Source: Fragilaria crotonensis (taxonomy: Eukaryota; Bacillariophyta; Fragilariophyceae; Fragilariales; Fragilariaceae). Taken from it: a stretch of 64,000 nucleotides of DNA. The notes under the pieces are model-generated. The model made no database searches. It saw nothing but the letters and a program-made list of their open reading frames with translations, and was not told where the DNA came from. Below are positions 1 through 10,937 of the stretch, one piece after another. The DNA is taken from assembly GCA_022925895.1 (NCBI GenBank), contig JAKSYS010000130.1, positions 1 to 64,000 on the forward strand, in the 5' to 3' direction. The translations under genes and the position numbers were made by a program. Within the stretch, counting starts at the first letter, position 1. The number at the start of each line of letters is the position of its first letter.

Positions 1-1398
1 CCATCACTCCAACCCAAGCCGAAGCTGGAGATTCCCACACCGCGCATCGAACAAGTTGAAGACTATGAAAAGAATGTTCCCGCTAATTACGTTGCCCCGA
101 CTTCTTATGTTAGGTATCGTCGCGCCACGTCTGATGAACTCAAGGATACGTTGGAGTATCTCGTGGATGCCGAGGACGAAACGTGGTTGCACAATCATGC
201 CAAGTTCGGCAACTCCTCCGCGAAGCCTTTGCCTTTGGGGATGCTTGAAACCATGATGGATTGCATGGAAAAGGCAACCGGATTTGAGTCAATCATTACT
301 GTTGATGAAGCAGAGCGCTGTATTCTTGGCAAACTCCCTTCCCTTCTCAACATTTTCCCAAAAGGCCGCGGTGGTCCTGGCATTGTAACTTTGCGCAACG
401 TCCTGCAGGACACTTATTCGTACTGGGTACACAAGAGAAGTAAGCTTAAGCGACCTTTGCTTCGCCGGTTCTGGCCTGTGACGGCCTCGGATGATACGAA
501 CCCGCATTTAGTATTTCGACCGCGAGAAAAGGAAAAATACAAACTCCGCAAGAAGAGAATGAACGACATGGATGCCTTCCGGAAAATGAAACAGCTTCGT
601 CTGGATTTCGAAAAGGTCCGCACCATGTTGGATTTGGTGCGCAAGCGAGAAAAAATACATCGCATGTTGATCATGACCGGTAACGAATGCTTCGAGCAGC
701 AAATCTACAATATCGTGGACACTAGTGGTCTCCCACGCATCTCTAAAGTCTTGAAACGAGACTCCATGGAAGAACTGTTGTTAACCCCGCAACACTTTGA
801 CACCGTCACAGGCGCCATGATGGCCAAAGACAAGCGCAGGCGTGTCGAAGAGTATGCGAAACGGAGTGCGACTCCCATATCTGCCGCCAGTCTACCATCG
901 TCAGTCTCCGCACCGCCGCCGGTTGTGATTGCCGGTCAGAATTTTGGTGAACCGGCACCTCTCTTTTTGCACCCTCTCAAGACCCGCGAATCGTACGTGT
1001 CGAGTTGGCACAATGCCGTACCCTTTATTAGTAGCTACGAAGACTCTCACCCGACGCCGACATTTTGGTTTCGGCATCGTCCGCGTGTTGGTCGCGGTGG
1101 TCGTTTGTGTATTGATCGACTGCCGCGTCCCGTAAACCCGGAGGATGTTCCCATGGAAGCCGTCTTTCGAGCAGGCCAACGATTGCCAATGCCACCCAAG
1201 GACCGACTTTTGGACTTGCTGCCCGAGCCATTGGATTACGTTTCAGTGAGTCGAAAGATTGAGGAATTGTGTGCGTCACAGGAGATTTTAGGTGATGAAG
1301 AAAATGACGGAGAAGAAGTGGTTGTCAAAATGCAGGACTGGTTAGGGACGGATGATCAAGTTTGGGGAGATGAACGCTTTGCCATCGGACCATTGTAA
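1..1398 (+). CDS. Enhancer-of-polycomb-like protein (EPL1/EPC family), 5'-truncated by window edge
   Basis: The frame is open from the first base, so the start lies outside the window; 465 residues are visible. Near codons 55-63 it reads YLVDAEDETWL, the acidic-tryptophan signature of the enhancer-of-polycomb N-terminal domain (also seen in BRPF proteins). Around 505-660 a basic helical block (PREKEKYKLRKKRMND, then LRLDFEKVRTMLDLVRKREK) matches the EPC-like second motif. In yeast and animals this protein is the scaffold of the NuA4/TIP60 (piccolo) histone acetyltransferase and acts in the nucleus. The C-terminal third is Pro/Ser-rich and then ends in an acidic stretch, not recognised. It converges on the HSP70 gene, with about 350 bases between the two stops. 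The family call rests on remembered motifs; a BRPF-like origin is less likely because no PHD, bromo or PWWP domain follows. Confidence 0.82.
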   Translation, partial: PSLQPKPKLEIPTPRIEQVEDYEKNVPANYVAPTSYVRYRRATSDELKDTLEYLVDAEDETWLHNHAKFGNSSAKPLPLGMLETMMDCMEKATGFESIITVDEAERCILGKLPSLLNIFPKGRGGPGIVTLRNVLQDTYSYWVHKRSKLKRPLLRRFWPVTASDDTNPHLVFRPREKEKYKLRKKRMNDMDAFRKMKQLRLDFEKVRTMLDLVRKREKIHRMLIMTGNECFEQQIYNIVDTSGLPRISKVLKRDSMEELLLTPQHFDTVTGAMMAKDKRRRVEEYAKRSATPISAASLPSSVSAPPPVVIAGQNFGEPAPLFLHPLKTRESYVSSWHNAVPFISSYEDSHPTPTFWFRHRPRVGRGGRLCIDRLPRPVNPEDVPMEAVFRAGQRLPMPPKDRLLDLLPEPLDYVSVSRKIEELCASQEILGDEENDGEEVVVKMQDWLGTDDQVWGDERFAIGPL

Positions 1399-1750
1399 CG
1401 GTTTAGTCTGCTGTACGGAGTATAATAACATTTCTTCGTCCTCTGTCTCGGACCCTGTCAAACAAAAACATTTTTGTACGCGCTATTTCTTGCATTGTGA
1501 TGTCTTTCGGGATTCCGTGTCTTTGAGATACTGATCAACATCATGTTCATAGGGCACAGAGTCTTTATCACAGTAGAACCTTCGCCGCATCAAACCGGAC
1601 AGCGCACTGCCTCAGACATCTAATGAAATGATTCGGGATGAACAGACTGCTTGACAACCAAGTACAATTGTTACAAAATGGAAGGAAGAGAAAGAGTGTT
1701 CTTCACAAAAGACTTCTATTAGATATATGTCCAACTATGCACTCATAGGT
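1399..1750. other. Short intergenic region between convergent EPL and HSP70 genes
   Basis: Holds the 3' untranslated regions of the two convergent genes. No further gene, repeat or clear polyadenylation signal was recognised. Confidence 0.6.
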
Positions 1751-2450
1751 TTAATCAATCTCTTCAATAGTTGGGCCGCCAGCAGGATCGGCATTAGGCA
1801 TGCCGCCAGCGCCTCCCATATCCGGCATGCCTCCCATGTCGGGCATACCACCTGGCATACCTGCGCCGCCAGCAATTGACTGCAGGATAGGATTAGCAAT
1901 GGCTTCAAGGGCCTTCTGCTTCTCCTCAAACTCCTCCTTCTCGGCTTCGGCATTGGCATCAAGCCAGCTGATGGTCTCGTCAATCGCAGCGTCGAGCTTG
2001 GACTTATCGTCAGCAGGAATCTTATCCTTGAGTTCTTCGGAGCTGATAGAGGTCTTGAGTGAGTAGCAGTAGTTCTCCAACTTGTTCTTGGACTCCACGC
2101 GGTTCTTGTTGGCATCATCTTCGGCCTTGTACTTCTCAGCTTCTTGAACCATGCGCTCGATCTCATCTTGGGAGAGACGTCCCTTGTCGTTGGTGATGGT
2201 AATCTTTTGTTCCTTACCTGTGGACTTCTCCAATGCCGAGACATTAAGAATACCGTTTGCATCAATGTCGAAGCAGACATCGATTTGAGGCTGACCACGA
2301 GGCATGGGTGGGATGCCATCGAGGTTGAACTTGCCCAACAAGTGGTTGTCGCGGGTCATGGAACGTTCTCCTTCGAAGACTTGGATCAACACACCTGGTT
2401 GGTTATCAGCATATGTGGAGAATGTCTGGGTCTTCTTGGCAGGAACGGTA

Positions 2451-2494
<44 letters not shown>

Positions 2495-3353
2495 AAGACC
2501 AAGGGAGAGGGGAGTGACATCGAGCAAGAGGAGGTCGGAGAGCTTCTCTGACTTGTCGGCTCCGGACAGAATCGCAGCCTGGACAGTGGCTCCGTATGCA
2601 ACGGCCTCGTCGGGATTGATGGACTTGCAGAGTTCCTTCCCGTTGAAGAATTCAGAAAGCATGGCCTGAACCTTGGGGATACGAGTGGAACCTCCAACGA
2701 GAACAATCTCGTGGACGTTGTTCTTGGCAATCTTGGAGTCGCGAAGGACCTTCTCGCAAGGGTCCATGCATTTCTTGAAGTAATCCATGCACAAATCCTC
2801 GAAACGGGCTCTGGTGATGGTGGAGTTGAAATCGATACCGTCGTAGAGGGAATCAATCTCAATGTGAGCTTGAGTGGATGAGGACAGAGTACGCTTAGCA
2901 CGTTCACATGCGGTACGCAGACGACGGAGGGAACGGTTGTTCTCGCTCATGTCCTTCTTGTGGCGACGCTTGAAGTCTTGGAGGAAGTAATCAACCATTC
3001 TGTTATCGAAGTCTTCTCCTCCCAAGTGAGTATCACCAGCAGTGGCCTTCACTTCAAAGATTCCCTCTTCAATAGTGAGAAGGGAGACATCGAAGGTTCC
3101 ACCACCGAGATCGAAAATGAGAACGTTCTTCTCATCTCCCTTCTGGTCAAGACCGTAGGCGATCGCAGCAGCGGTTGGCTCGTTGATGATACGAAGCACA
3201 TTAAGACCTGAGATAGCACCAGCATCCTTGGTTGCCTGGCGCTGAGAGTCATTGAAGTACGCTGGAACGGTGACGACAGCGTTCTTCACTTCCTTACCCA
3301 GGTAAGCCTCGGCAATCTCCTTCATCTTCATGAGAACCATGGAGGAGATTTCT

Positions 3354-3388
<35 letters not shown>

Positions 3389-3971
3389 AACTTCGATGAT
3401 CGGAGTTCCACCGACTCCAGAGATAACCTTGAATGGCCAGTGCTTCATATCAGCCTGAACGGACGCATCGGTAAACTTACGGCCGATGAGACGCTTGGCA
3501 TCGAAAACAGTATTGGTTGCGTTCATGGCAGCTTGGGACTTGGCAGCATCTCCGATGAGACGCTCAGTCTCGTTGAATGCAACGTAGGAAGGGGTGGTGC
3601 GGTTACCCTGGTCATTGGCAATGATCTCGACACGATCATTTTGCCAGACACCTACGCACGAATAGGTGGTTCCAAGATCGATTCCGACAGATTCTCCAGT
3701 AACAGAAACTGCAGTAATGTTGGGGAAAACAAAGAGAGCAAGTGAGCACATCAATCATGGAGAAACATTTATTGGCACAGTCAAACGCGTAAGAACATCA
3801 GAGAAGACATGTAGTACAGCCAAGGAATCTAATGAAATCAAAGAAGTATGGAAGGTGGAACAAAATGCTCATCGCGAATCTCGATTTTCGTTCCAGAAAT
3901 GAACGGCAAAGATGACCACCATGATCCAAAGGAAAGAATCGTTATTTGCACAAAAGAAACTTACCACTCAT
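1751..3971 (-). CDS. HSP70: Cytosolic heat shock protein 70 (two exons)
   Basis: ATP-driven chaperone of cytosol and nucleus. Exon 2 (3708 down to 1751) carries the ATPase signatures [28 protein letters not shown] and [13 protein letters not shown], then the peptide-binding domain and a C-terminal GGMP-rich tail ending TIEEID. The frame runs on upstream of 3708 without a good start. A first coding exon of only 7 bases (3971-3965, ATGAGTG) followed by donor GTAAGT, with acceptor CTGCAG just before 3708, gives a phase-1 intron of 256 bases and an N-terminus [15 protein letters not shown], very like other cytosolic HSP70s. The mature length is then 654 residues, normal for the family. There is no ER signal or KDEL, which excludes BiP. 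The terminal EEID replaces the usual EEVD that binds TPR co-chaperones. The promoter lies in the 445-base spacer shared with the divergent Tim22 gene; no clear heat-shock element was found there. Confidence 0.95.
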
Positions 3972-4416
3972 GTTGTTGTTCTAGTGTTGTGGTTGCTTAG
4001 GTATAACGTGTGTGAACGACGTAGTTCGAGATTTATGACCACATGTGTGGCTCCTGGCTCCCGCGGCGGGAAGGGATGGAGATCTCTTTCGAAAAGCGTC
4101 GTATGCATTATACTGATTCCAACGTCGTGTTACCAGAGTACTGCTGTATCCGCCACACCACGTCTGCACCTGATGCTTGGGCTCGCATTCCGGTCTTTTT
4201 TGTCGGAAGGCATCTTGTTCCAAGAAAATCTGAGAGGTTCGAAGAGTATATTTTGGTCTTTTGAGATTCCTGATTCTCTCAAAGTTCGACTGACGCCGTT
4301 GCCTACTTTCTACTTACCTACTATCTACTTGTCTACTGTATACTGTTGGCCGAAATACCATACACCCACTTTATATGGCTTCCAACTTTTAATAACATAA
4401 GAAGGCAGTCGACACC
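3972..4416. promoter_or_regulatory. Bidirectional promoter spacer between HSP70 and Tim22
   Basis: 445 bases separate the two divergent start codons, so it should hold both promoters. I looked for nGAAnnTTCnnGAAn heat-shock elements and saw only imperfect ones (TTCGAA cores near 4098 and 4240). No certain TATA box. The call is by position only. Confidence 0.45.
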
Positions 4417-5100
4417 ATGAGCAGCGACCCTGGCATGAGCGCCTCCAACGGTGCTTCCAAAGACGAATCATCTGCACCAAAGAGCATATTTGAAATGGTC
4501 ATGACCGAGTCTCCTCTAACATCCCGTTACTACACTCCCGAAAATGCCTTGCACCGTCCTGTTCCTCCTGATCAAGGTGGCGACCTGGCGCTCGGAAATC
4601 TTACACGAAAATCACTTCCCTACTTCCAACCATGGCATCAAACTGCTGGTCCTGGTCAGATGCCGCCTGATTTTTCATGGATTTCCGAATCGTGTGGCGG
4701 AAAGGCTGCCATTGGCGTCTTTGGAGGGGGCATTATGGGATTGCTCATGGGCGTCTTTTTGGGTGCCATGAGCGACGCCACGCCCATTGTCAATTCTATT
4801 CACGGGAAAGACATTCCACAGGCGCCCGTTCGAGAACAAATGAAAGTGGTCGCCAGAACGACATGGCAGAAGTCACTATACTGGTGCAAGTCGTTTGCAT
4901 TCTTGACCGGAGTCTTTGGTGGAAGCGAGTGTTTAGTGGAGAAGTATCGAGGAAAGCATGATGTCTGGAATCCAGTCCTGTCGGGGTGTGTGACCGGCGC
5001 GGCGCTACAAGCCAAGTCAGGACCGCAAGCAGCTGCGATGGGATGTGCAGGATTTGCGGCGTTTTCGCTAGTAATTGATACAGTCATGGGGACGCACTAG
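4417..5100 (+). CDS. TIM22: Tim17/Tim22/Tim23-family translocase subunit, Tim22-like
   Basis: 227 residues with four hydrophobic segments in the C-terminal two thirds. These are a glycine-rich first helix (FGGGIMGLLMGVFLGAM), a second around KSFAFLTGVFGGSECLVE, and two near the end (LSGCVTGAALQAKSGP, then GCAGFAAFSLVIDTV). The block GGSECLVEKYRGKHDVWNP followed by GCVTGAAL is the Tim22 signature of the Tim17 superfamily. In other eukaryotes Tim22 forms the carrier translocase that inserts multispanning metabolite carriers into the mitochondrial inner membrane. The hydrophilic N-terminus of about 85 residues is longer than in yeast or human Tim22. The start ATG is the first in frame and has a good purine context (caccATGA). 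It is divergent from HSP70 and converges on the kinase gene. Confidence 0.88.
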   Translation: MSSDPGMSASNGASKDESSAPKSIFEMVMTESPLTSRYYTPENALHRPVPPDQGGDLALGNLTRKSLPYFQPWHQTAGPGQMPPDFSWISESCGGKAAIGVFGGGIMGLLMGVFLGAMSDATPIVNSIHGKDIPQAPVREQMKVVARTTWQKSLYWCKSFAFLTGVFGGSECLVEKYRGKHDVWNPVLSGCVTGAALQAKSGPQAAAMGCAGFAAFSLVIDTVMGTH

Positions 5101-5600
5101 TTTTAGGGTCCTGATAGATGATTTTACAAAAATGTTCTCCGGTACAATAGTGCATTTCCATTACGCAACAATTATCGATAGAAAATTGAATCACAGGAGG
5201 AGCCACTTTTCTACAGATGTGGGGGATCATAGCGAGCAGAAATATTTGCGTCCCAAGTCTGATGACCACAAACTGACGTGGGGTGTATGGATTAAATTAC
5301 AAACGATGACAGGCGACGTGCCTGGGAAGGGACTGGTTAATGTGGAGACATAATTGCATTGGCAGCATACATGATCGGAGCAGGAAGCCTCTGCGTTAAA
5401 CTAATGACGAAGAGTCGTCGACTTCAGTTCACGACAACAACTCGCGAACACACAATAAACCCAAAGATGGTACGACGTTTGAATCTCTGTTTAACTACCA
5501 ATAGTTGCTTCGTGATTGACTCTATTCCCACCGATCCCACACCGCAACACTGCATGGCAACCTCACACTTGATGGAATCGGAGAGTAATAAGAGCATTTG
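5101..5600. other. Intergenic region between convergent Tim22 and kinase genes
   Basis: About 500 bases downstream of both genes. No convincing gene or repeat was seen; short open frames here have no recognisable protein character. Confidence 0.5.
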
Positions 5601-8406
5601 CTAAAGGTCTCTAAAAGTCCTGAAAGAGAGCTTGTTGTGACGCGGAGAGGTGCGGCTTGTTGGATGGTGGTTCGTTCTCGACATGCCTGTAGGAATCAAA
5701 GTGAGACGCGTCCAGAGGGTCCTTAATTCTTGGGACCCAAGGGGCGGGATCTTCTTGTTCAACAGCTTGTCGACATCAATTACGGTGAACCAGGAGTGGT
5801 CACGAATGTCCATATCACCACGAGCCAGACAGCCAAAACGGTTGGCTTGACGGCGCACAATGAGACGTTGAATCAAATCTTGCGCTTGTTCGTTGACAGT
5901 ACCGCCAGGTGGGAAGGAGTACCTCACTTGAACGATGCGCTTGAATAAACTAACTTGGTCCGTTCCGTAGGAGTAGAAGGGGGAACGGCCGACCAACATT
6001 TCGTAGATCAAAACTCCAAAAGCCCAATAGTCGACGCCCTTATCGTGACCCTTGGAAAGGATAATTTCAGGGGCGAGGTACTCGGGAGTACCACACAGAG
6101 TATACGTCTTGTCGACGACAATCTTGGCGAAACCCAAATCGACAAGAACGCAGTAGCCCTTGCCGTCGATGAGGATATTCTCCGGCTTCAAATCACGGTA
6201 ACAAATACTTCTGTGATGAAGGTGGCTAAGGGATTCTAGGATGCAGGCAGCATAGAATCGCGAGTTGGCATTAGGGATACCATCCCGTGTTTCCGTGTGA
6301 ATGACAGAGAACAACTCTCCACCTTGGACCAGCTCGATGAGCATGTACAGACTGCGTTCGTCTTGAAATGTAGTCACAAGGTTGACGACGAATGGATGGT
6401 CGATGGAGGACATGATGTTCTTTTCTCGGATCACACCCTCAACTTGATGATGTCCAATAATCTCTCTCTTGTTAAGCATCTTGAGAGCGTACGGTGTTCC
6501 ACTTCTCTTGTGGCTCACGAGCCACACCTTACCAAAGGTACCAACACCCAAAATTCTGAACTTGACAAGATCTTTGAAGCGAATGGATTTGTTGAGGGTG
6601 GTAACGACAGGTGGCAAAGGTTTTCCAAGGCGATTGATGTCACCAATAACACGCTCAATCGATTTTTTGGTCAAGACTCCGCAAGTGGTATCGGCCTGTG
6701 CGGAGATTGTTTGGCGGCTCAAGGAACCCTCTGGGTCCTTGAGCGATTTGTCTCCAAAGTAATCACCCTCCACAAGAGTCGTGATGACGCCGTTGTCATT
6801 CGCAACGACGATGCGTCCCGTACGAATAATGTACAGGTTCTGGGCAGCAGGCTTTCCCTCTTCCGCAAGAATGTCACCCTTCCTGAATGCGCATTCCTGG
6901 ACGAGATCGGTCAAACGCGCCATCTCGTAGGGCTGGAAATGAGAGTTGGCAAAGATCGGAACGCCCATCAAGACGCGTTTCTTCATGGCATGGTCAATGA
7001 GACCCTGCAAAGGACCGAGGGTCTTCTCAAAGGTGTCACGAGAAAGGCAAAGAGTGGAACAAGGAGACGTTGCCGTCACGTTTGCCACACGAGGCTCTCC
7101 AGTGAGCAAGGCACGTTCACCAAACCAGTCACCCGCACCAAGGACCTGATCTACATACTGACTATCTCCAAAGCCAATGTCGTGCACCTTGACCGTACCA
7201 TCTCGAAGGATGTAGAAAACTTCCCCAACATCACCCTTGTTAATGATACGCTCTCCCGCAGGGAAGGATACGTTGGTCAAGGCATCTGAAATCTTGACCA
7301 ATGAGCGATCCTCGAGTTCTGAGAGGAAGGGAACCTTTCGAAGGACATCGTGCACGTCCTTTTGTTGGTTGGCAGTATTGTTGGCCAGCATGTGACGGAA
7401 GGTGCGTTGATCTGCTTTCCACAATCGACAGTCCGTGTTGGCAACACAGGTCGCGGCACGGGGGCAGTTGTAGAGAAGCGCCAACTCTCCGAAGGAGCCA
7501 CCTCGAGAGCATGCACCAACATGGTTTCCGTCCACTGAGAAGCTAACGTGTCCTTCCTCCACAACGTAAAAGTAGTCACCGACTTGACCTTGTTGAATGA
7601 TCACATTGCCCGCAGGTACCGCTTCCATCATCATCGCATCAATAAGGTTGCGACGCTCTCTTGGGGAAAGCGAAGCGAAGATGAAGTTATCCGCAAGGGA
7701 GTTATCGATGAATTGAATGGCAGCATCCGATTTTGGGAAGTTTGGAACAACAAAGTCGTCGTTCAAGTCCAGTGGCTGAGCGAAAACATTCTGCCCACGC
7801 TGGGGTCTCACTCGGTTGTGAATGTTAATCATCTTTTCGCGCTCGACTGCGTCAAGATTTTTGTCGTCCTTCGGAGGGGGCATATCAAACGAATCATTCT
7901 GATAAGAAAGTAATTGGGAATTGCGATTGAAGGACGGCAAGAGAAATGACTTGAGTTAGATTGATATTGGCAATAAAAGGATGCCAAGCAGCATCTAGAT
8001 GTAGTGAAAGAAGCAACTTGCAACCACACAGGAGCATGTACAAGCGCAGTAGCGACGCAAGTAGTTCCATCTTGATCAAATGCAGGTCGACGGCCAACAG
8101 TAGCATACCCCGCATTGACAAACATCGGATCGAGCGCAGCCTTCTTCGCCACGTAGAGATCTCGTACAAATCACAGCGGTCATTCTGGCATTGTGAATTG
8201 TGACTTATTGCTCTACGCGTAAGACAGCCGAACACGTGTCGTAAGGGAGTAGCTCCACAAGAATCGAATCAACGTACCGACGGGTCCACCTGCTTCGAAG
8301 GAACTCGTGCTGGAATTGGAGGACTGGCAACAGGAGGCACCTGAGCTGCCTGCTCAGCCTTTTTCTCTTTATTGCGATTAAAGCGGAACGGGATCTTCTT
8401 CATCAT
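5601..8406 (-). CDS. Cyclic-nucleotide-dependent protein kinase (PKG-like AGC kinase), two exons, C-terminal frameshift
   Basis: Serine/threonine kinase with regulatory and catalytic parts in one chain, the PKG layout. Exon 2 (7898-5601) encodes three cyclic-nucleotide-binding domains: phosphate cassettes FGELALLYNCPRAATC and FGERALLTGEPRVANV, and a degenerate third, FGDKSLKDPEG, without the arginine. An AGC kinase domain follows: glycine loop GVGTFGKV, lysine in YALKML, YRDLKPEN catalytic loop, DLGFAK in place of DFG, activation loop TYTLCGTPEYLAPE. The exon-2 frame has no good ATG. An upstream exon 8406-8278 starting ATGATGAAGAAG ends at donor TCG|GTACGT, and acceptor TTATCAG before 7898 joins it in phase 0 (379-base intron), giving about 808 residues. 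The printed frame loses the AGC tail after NKKIP. Another frame from about 5748 reads PWVPRIKDPLD and ends SQQALFQDF at 5611, the expected AGC C-tail, so the sequence carries a one-base shift. Whether the ligand is cGMP or cAMP is not settled by sequence. Confidence 0.9.
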
Positions 8407-10313
8407 TACAATTGAGAGAAAATTTTTACTGGAATACTACAGTGAACGAGATTCGGGGTGCGGAGGAAGTGTGGCACCGAAAGATCGAGGGGCAGCTCAG
8501 ATGTCAGAAGTCCGAAGGCGAAACACGGTTCAGCATATCAAATATTGTTGTGTTCGCAATGAAGAACGGGATTACTGCTTCCTACATAGTACTGCGAGTT
8601 CTTTTTCACTGTCGTATTTATGACAGAGGAACTTCAAGGAACCATAGGGAGTGAGAGAACCCAATTTTGACTTAAAATTCGCAGTTCATTACTCCGAAGG
8701 ATTACAGCTACTGAATCACAGCGTTTGCTATGGGATAGCTTGGTTCTCTGCCGTGTTGAGAAATTTCCATGATTTTAATTCCCTATGTATGCTGTATTCA
8801 TACCTATATCATATGTACTATGTACACCGAATCCCATACATGCGTTACCTGTCCTAACGTATTCAGATGCCACGGCAGACGGCAGTAACCCAAATTTTGC
8901 AGACGTGGTAAAGCGTGGGGTACATTGTGCTACCGGTAGGTACAAGTACATATGCATACTCGTGGACTCGTAATCGTTCTGGAGTTCTGGAGTACTTGTA
9001 TTACCTGGTACGATTTGTGTGCGTTTTAGCTGATACCTGCTAGCTGGTACAAGTACTGTCGCTGGAACTTGGACGTGCGACGTACTCGAAGTACGTGTGC
9101 GTCTTAGCGAGTGTCGTAGGCCACGTATCAAATCGCTCCAGAAACTGCTACATAACAGTCTAAGTTACCAGTAGCATAGTACAAGGGGCAAAAACCCTCT
9201 GGAACCGTACGTCGATCCCCATTTCGATCTTGTTACTCTTGACAAGGAGGCGGGAGAGCGGCTTCACCTGTGTCAATTAGAATTTGTTGATACTTGAATA
9301 GTCTGGACTCTTCAGCAGTAGGATGCTACTACTGGTTGTAAAAGCAATTGTGGTCATCACAGGTTGCATCAATACTATGGCTGGTTTGAACCCTGTGTCT
9401 GTATATTGTATGAACACACAACCTCAGTACTTTACAATGTAGTTATGACCCATTTACCCATCTGCTTTTTCAGCACCAGATGATGCAACAATTGTCATAT
9501 CATTCTTGCGATATTGCTTTCCCATGATTACTAATCATTTCATATAGACAGCATGGGCAATGAACAACACAGCAGCTCAGCAGTCGGTTTGCTTCAACAC
9601 CTTGACGGACAAGAAGGTAGCAGGTAGCTACTATAGCATAAATGGTAACATTCATATTGGTGGGGTGTCATTACTCGCATTTGGCGTGGTTTTCAAAAAG
9701 AGAGCAATAGCAAGCACCATGATTGTGGTAAGCTCTGCAACAACCTTGAATGCTTTGCTTTGCAACAACAAAGTAGTCACAGTTTGAATAGGTCTTGTTC
9801 ATTCTAGGACAAGTAACCCTGTCTTTGTTGCACTGTCCCCTTCTTGATTTCACGGGCATGGTATAGACCCAGCAATGATGATACTACTCAATCTTTCAAC
9901 AGCTCGTATATTTGCTTTAGCAGCATCAATTTAGGTTATGATACATTCAGCTGCAAGACAGGACATGTGTGTAGCTAGTATGTTGAGTCTAAGCAGGGTA
10001 TAGAACATCTATGCCTGATGCCTGATGCTTGATGCCTGACTAAAAACTTGATAAGAATACTCTATTAAAGGCTGTCTGCAAGGCTGGATCAAACCTGTCT
10101 ACAATGCCCTGCTTCCAGCCCACTCAAAATGCTGACTTGACAACCTTTTAGCACTACTGGTACGGCAGCATTTTTCAGGATACAGGTATAAGACGAATCT
10201 TTTACATCGGACTGTCCAGTACGCATACATGGATACTTCCTACTTCCTCCTTGGTACGAGTACAAGGTACTCCAGCCTCCAGCACCCAGGACCCAGCACC
10301 CAGGACCCAGCAC
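8407..10313. other. Gene-poor spacer with short tandem and palindromic repeats
   Basis: About 1.9 kb between the kinase and the first Copia element. Open frames such as 9560-9787 show no protein family character. It contains GTAC-rich palindromic stretches (8985-9075), a CCTGATG-type short tandem repeat near 10012-10040, and two copies of a 14-base unit (CCAGCACCCAGGAC) at about 10280-10313, directly against the left LTR. Confidence 0.5.
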
Positions 10314-10502
10314 TGTGAAGATACTGGCTAACACGGTACGATACCACGCTAGTCCGGGAATAGCCCGACTACGTGGTGTTCATCAGAGCCGTTACACATG
10401 ATTGCCAGGTCGAGCTTACTGTTTCGCCAAACTGCAATCGTCGAGTCTTTAGAATCTCAGAATTAGCTTATAATATTTAGTTTCATGAAGTATATCTTCG
10501 CA
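10314..10502 (+). repeat. 5' LTR of the first Copia element
   Basis: Starts TGTGAAGATACTGG and ends ATCTTCGCA. It matches 16621-16806 along its whole length with a few substitutions and one 3-base length difference. Very short for a Copia LTR. Confidence 0.93.
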
Positions 10503-10937
10503 GGTTATGAGCCCAATCTCGGTGACATAAAGACAATCTACGTTAAAAGAGAGATTAAGAAGCTCCGCGACTACAACCCTAGTACAAAGGGACCAAACCC
10601 ACCGGTTCGCAAGGAGTATACAATTCTCAAGAGTGGAAGTCGTTGCTTCGTTACGCTCGAATCAACAGAGCGCTCGGATCGACGCTCACAAGATAACGAA
10701 ATTTGACCTTTCAAGTTTCGACTAAGGAATATCACAACGATGATGATGTCTTCTACATCTTTTACGCCACGCAAGGCGACTGGTGCAGTGTCTTATAGGA
10801 CCAGCTCCGTATCTGAAACCGGCACTGAAGCCAAAACGACTTTGATGTGAAATGGGATCGAAATCCCCTTACGCGACACCGAAGAGACTCTGTTTGAAGA
10901 GATTTCTACTCTCTACAAGAAAGGTGATCGCAAGGAT

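Noticed and set aside
3972-4416. Heat-shock elements in the HSP70 promoter
   Set aside because: Only imperfect GAA/TTC pairs with the wrong spacing were found.
6297-7289. Plus-strand open frame of 330 codons
   Set aside because: Complete shadow of the kinase gene on the other strand, which has clear family motifs.
9560-9787. Short open frame in the spacer after the kinase
   Set aside because: 75 codons, no family features, no promoter or splice context.
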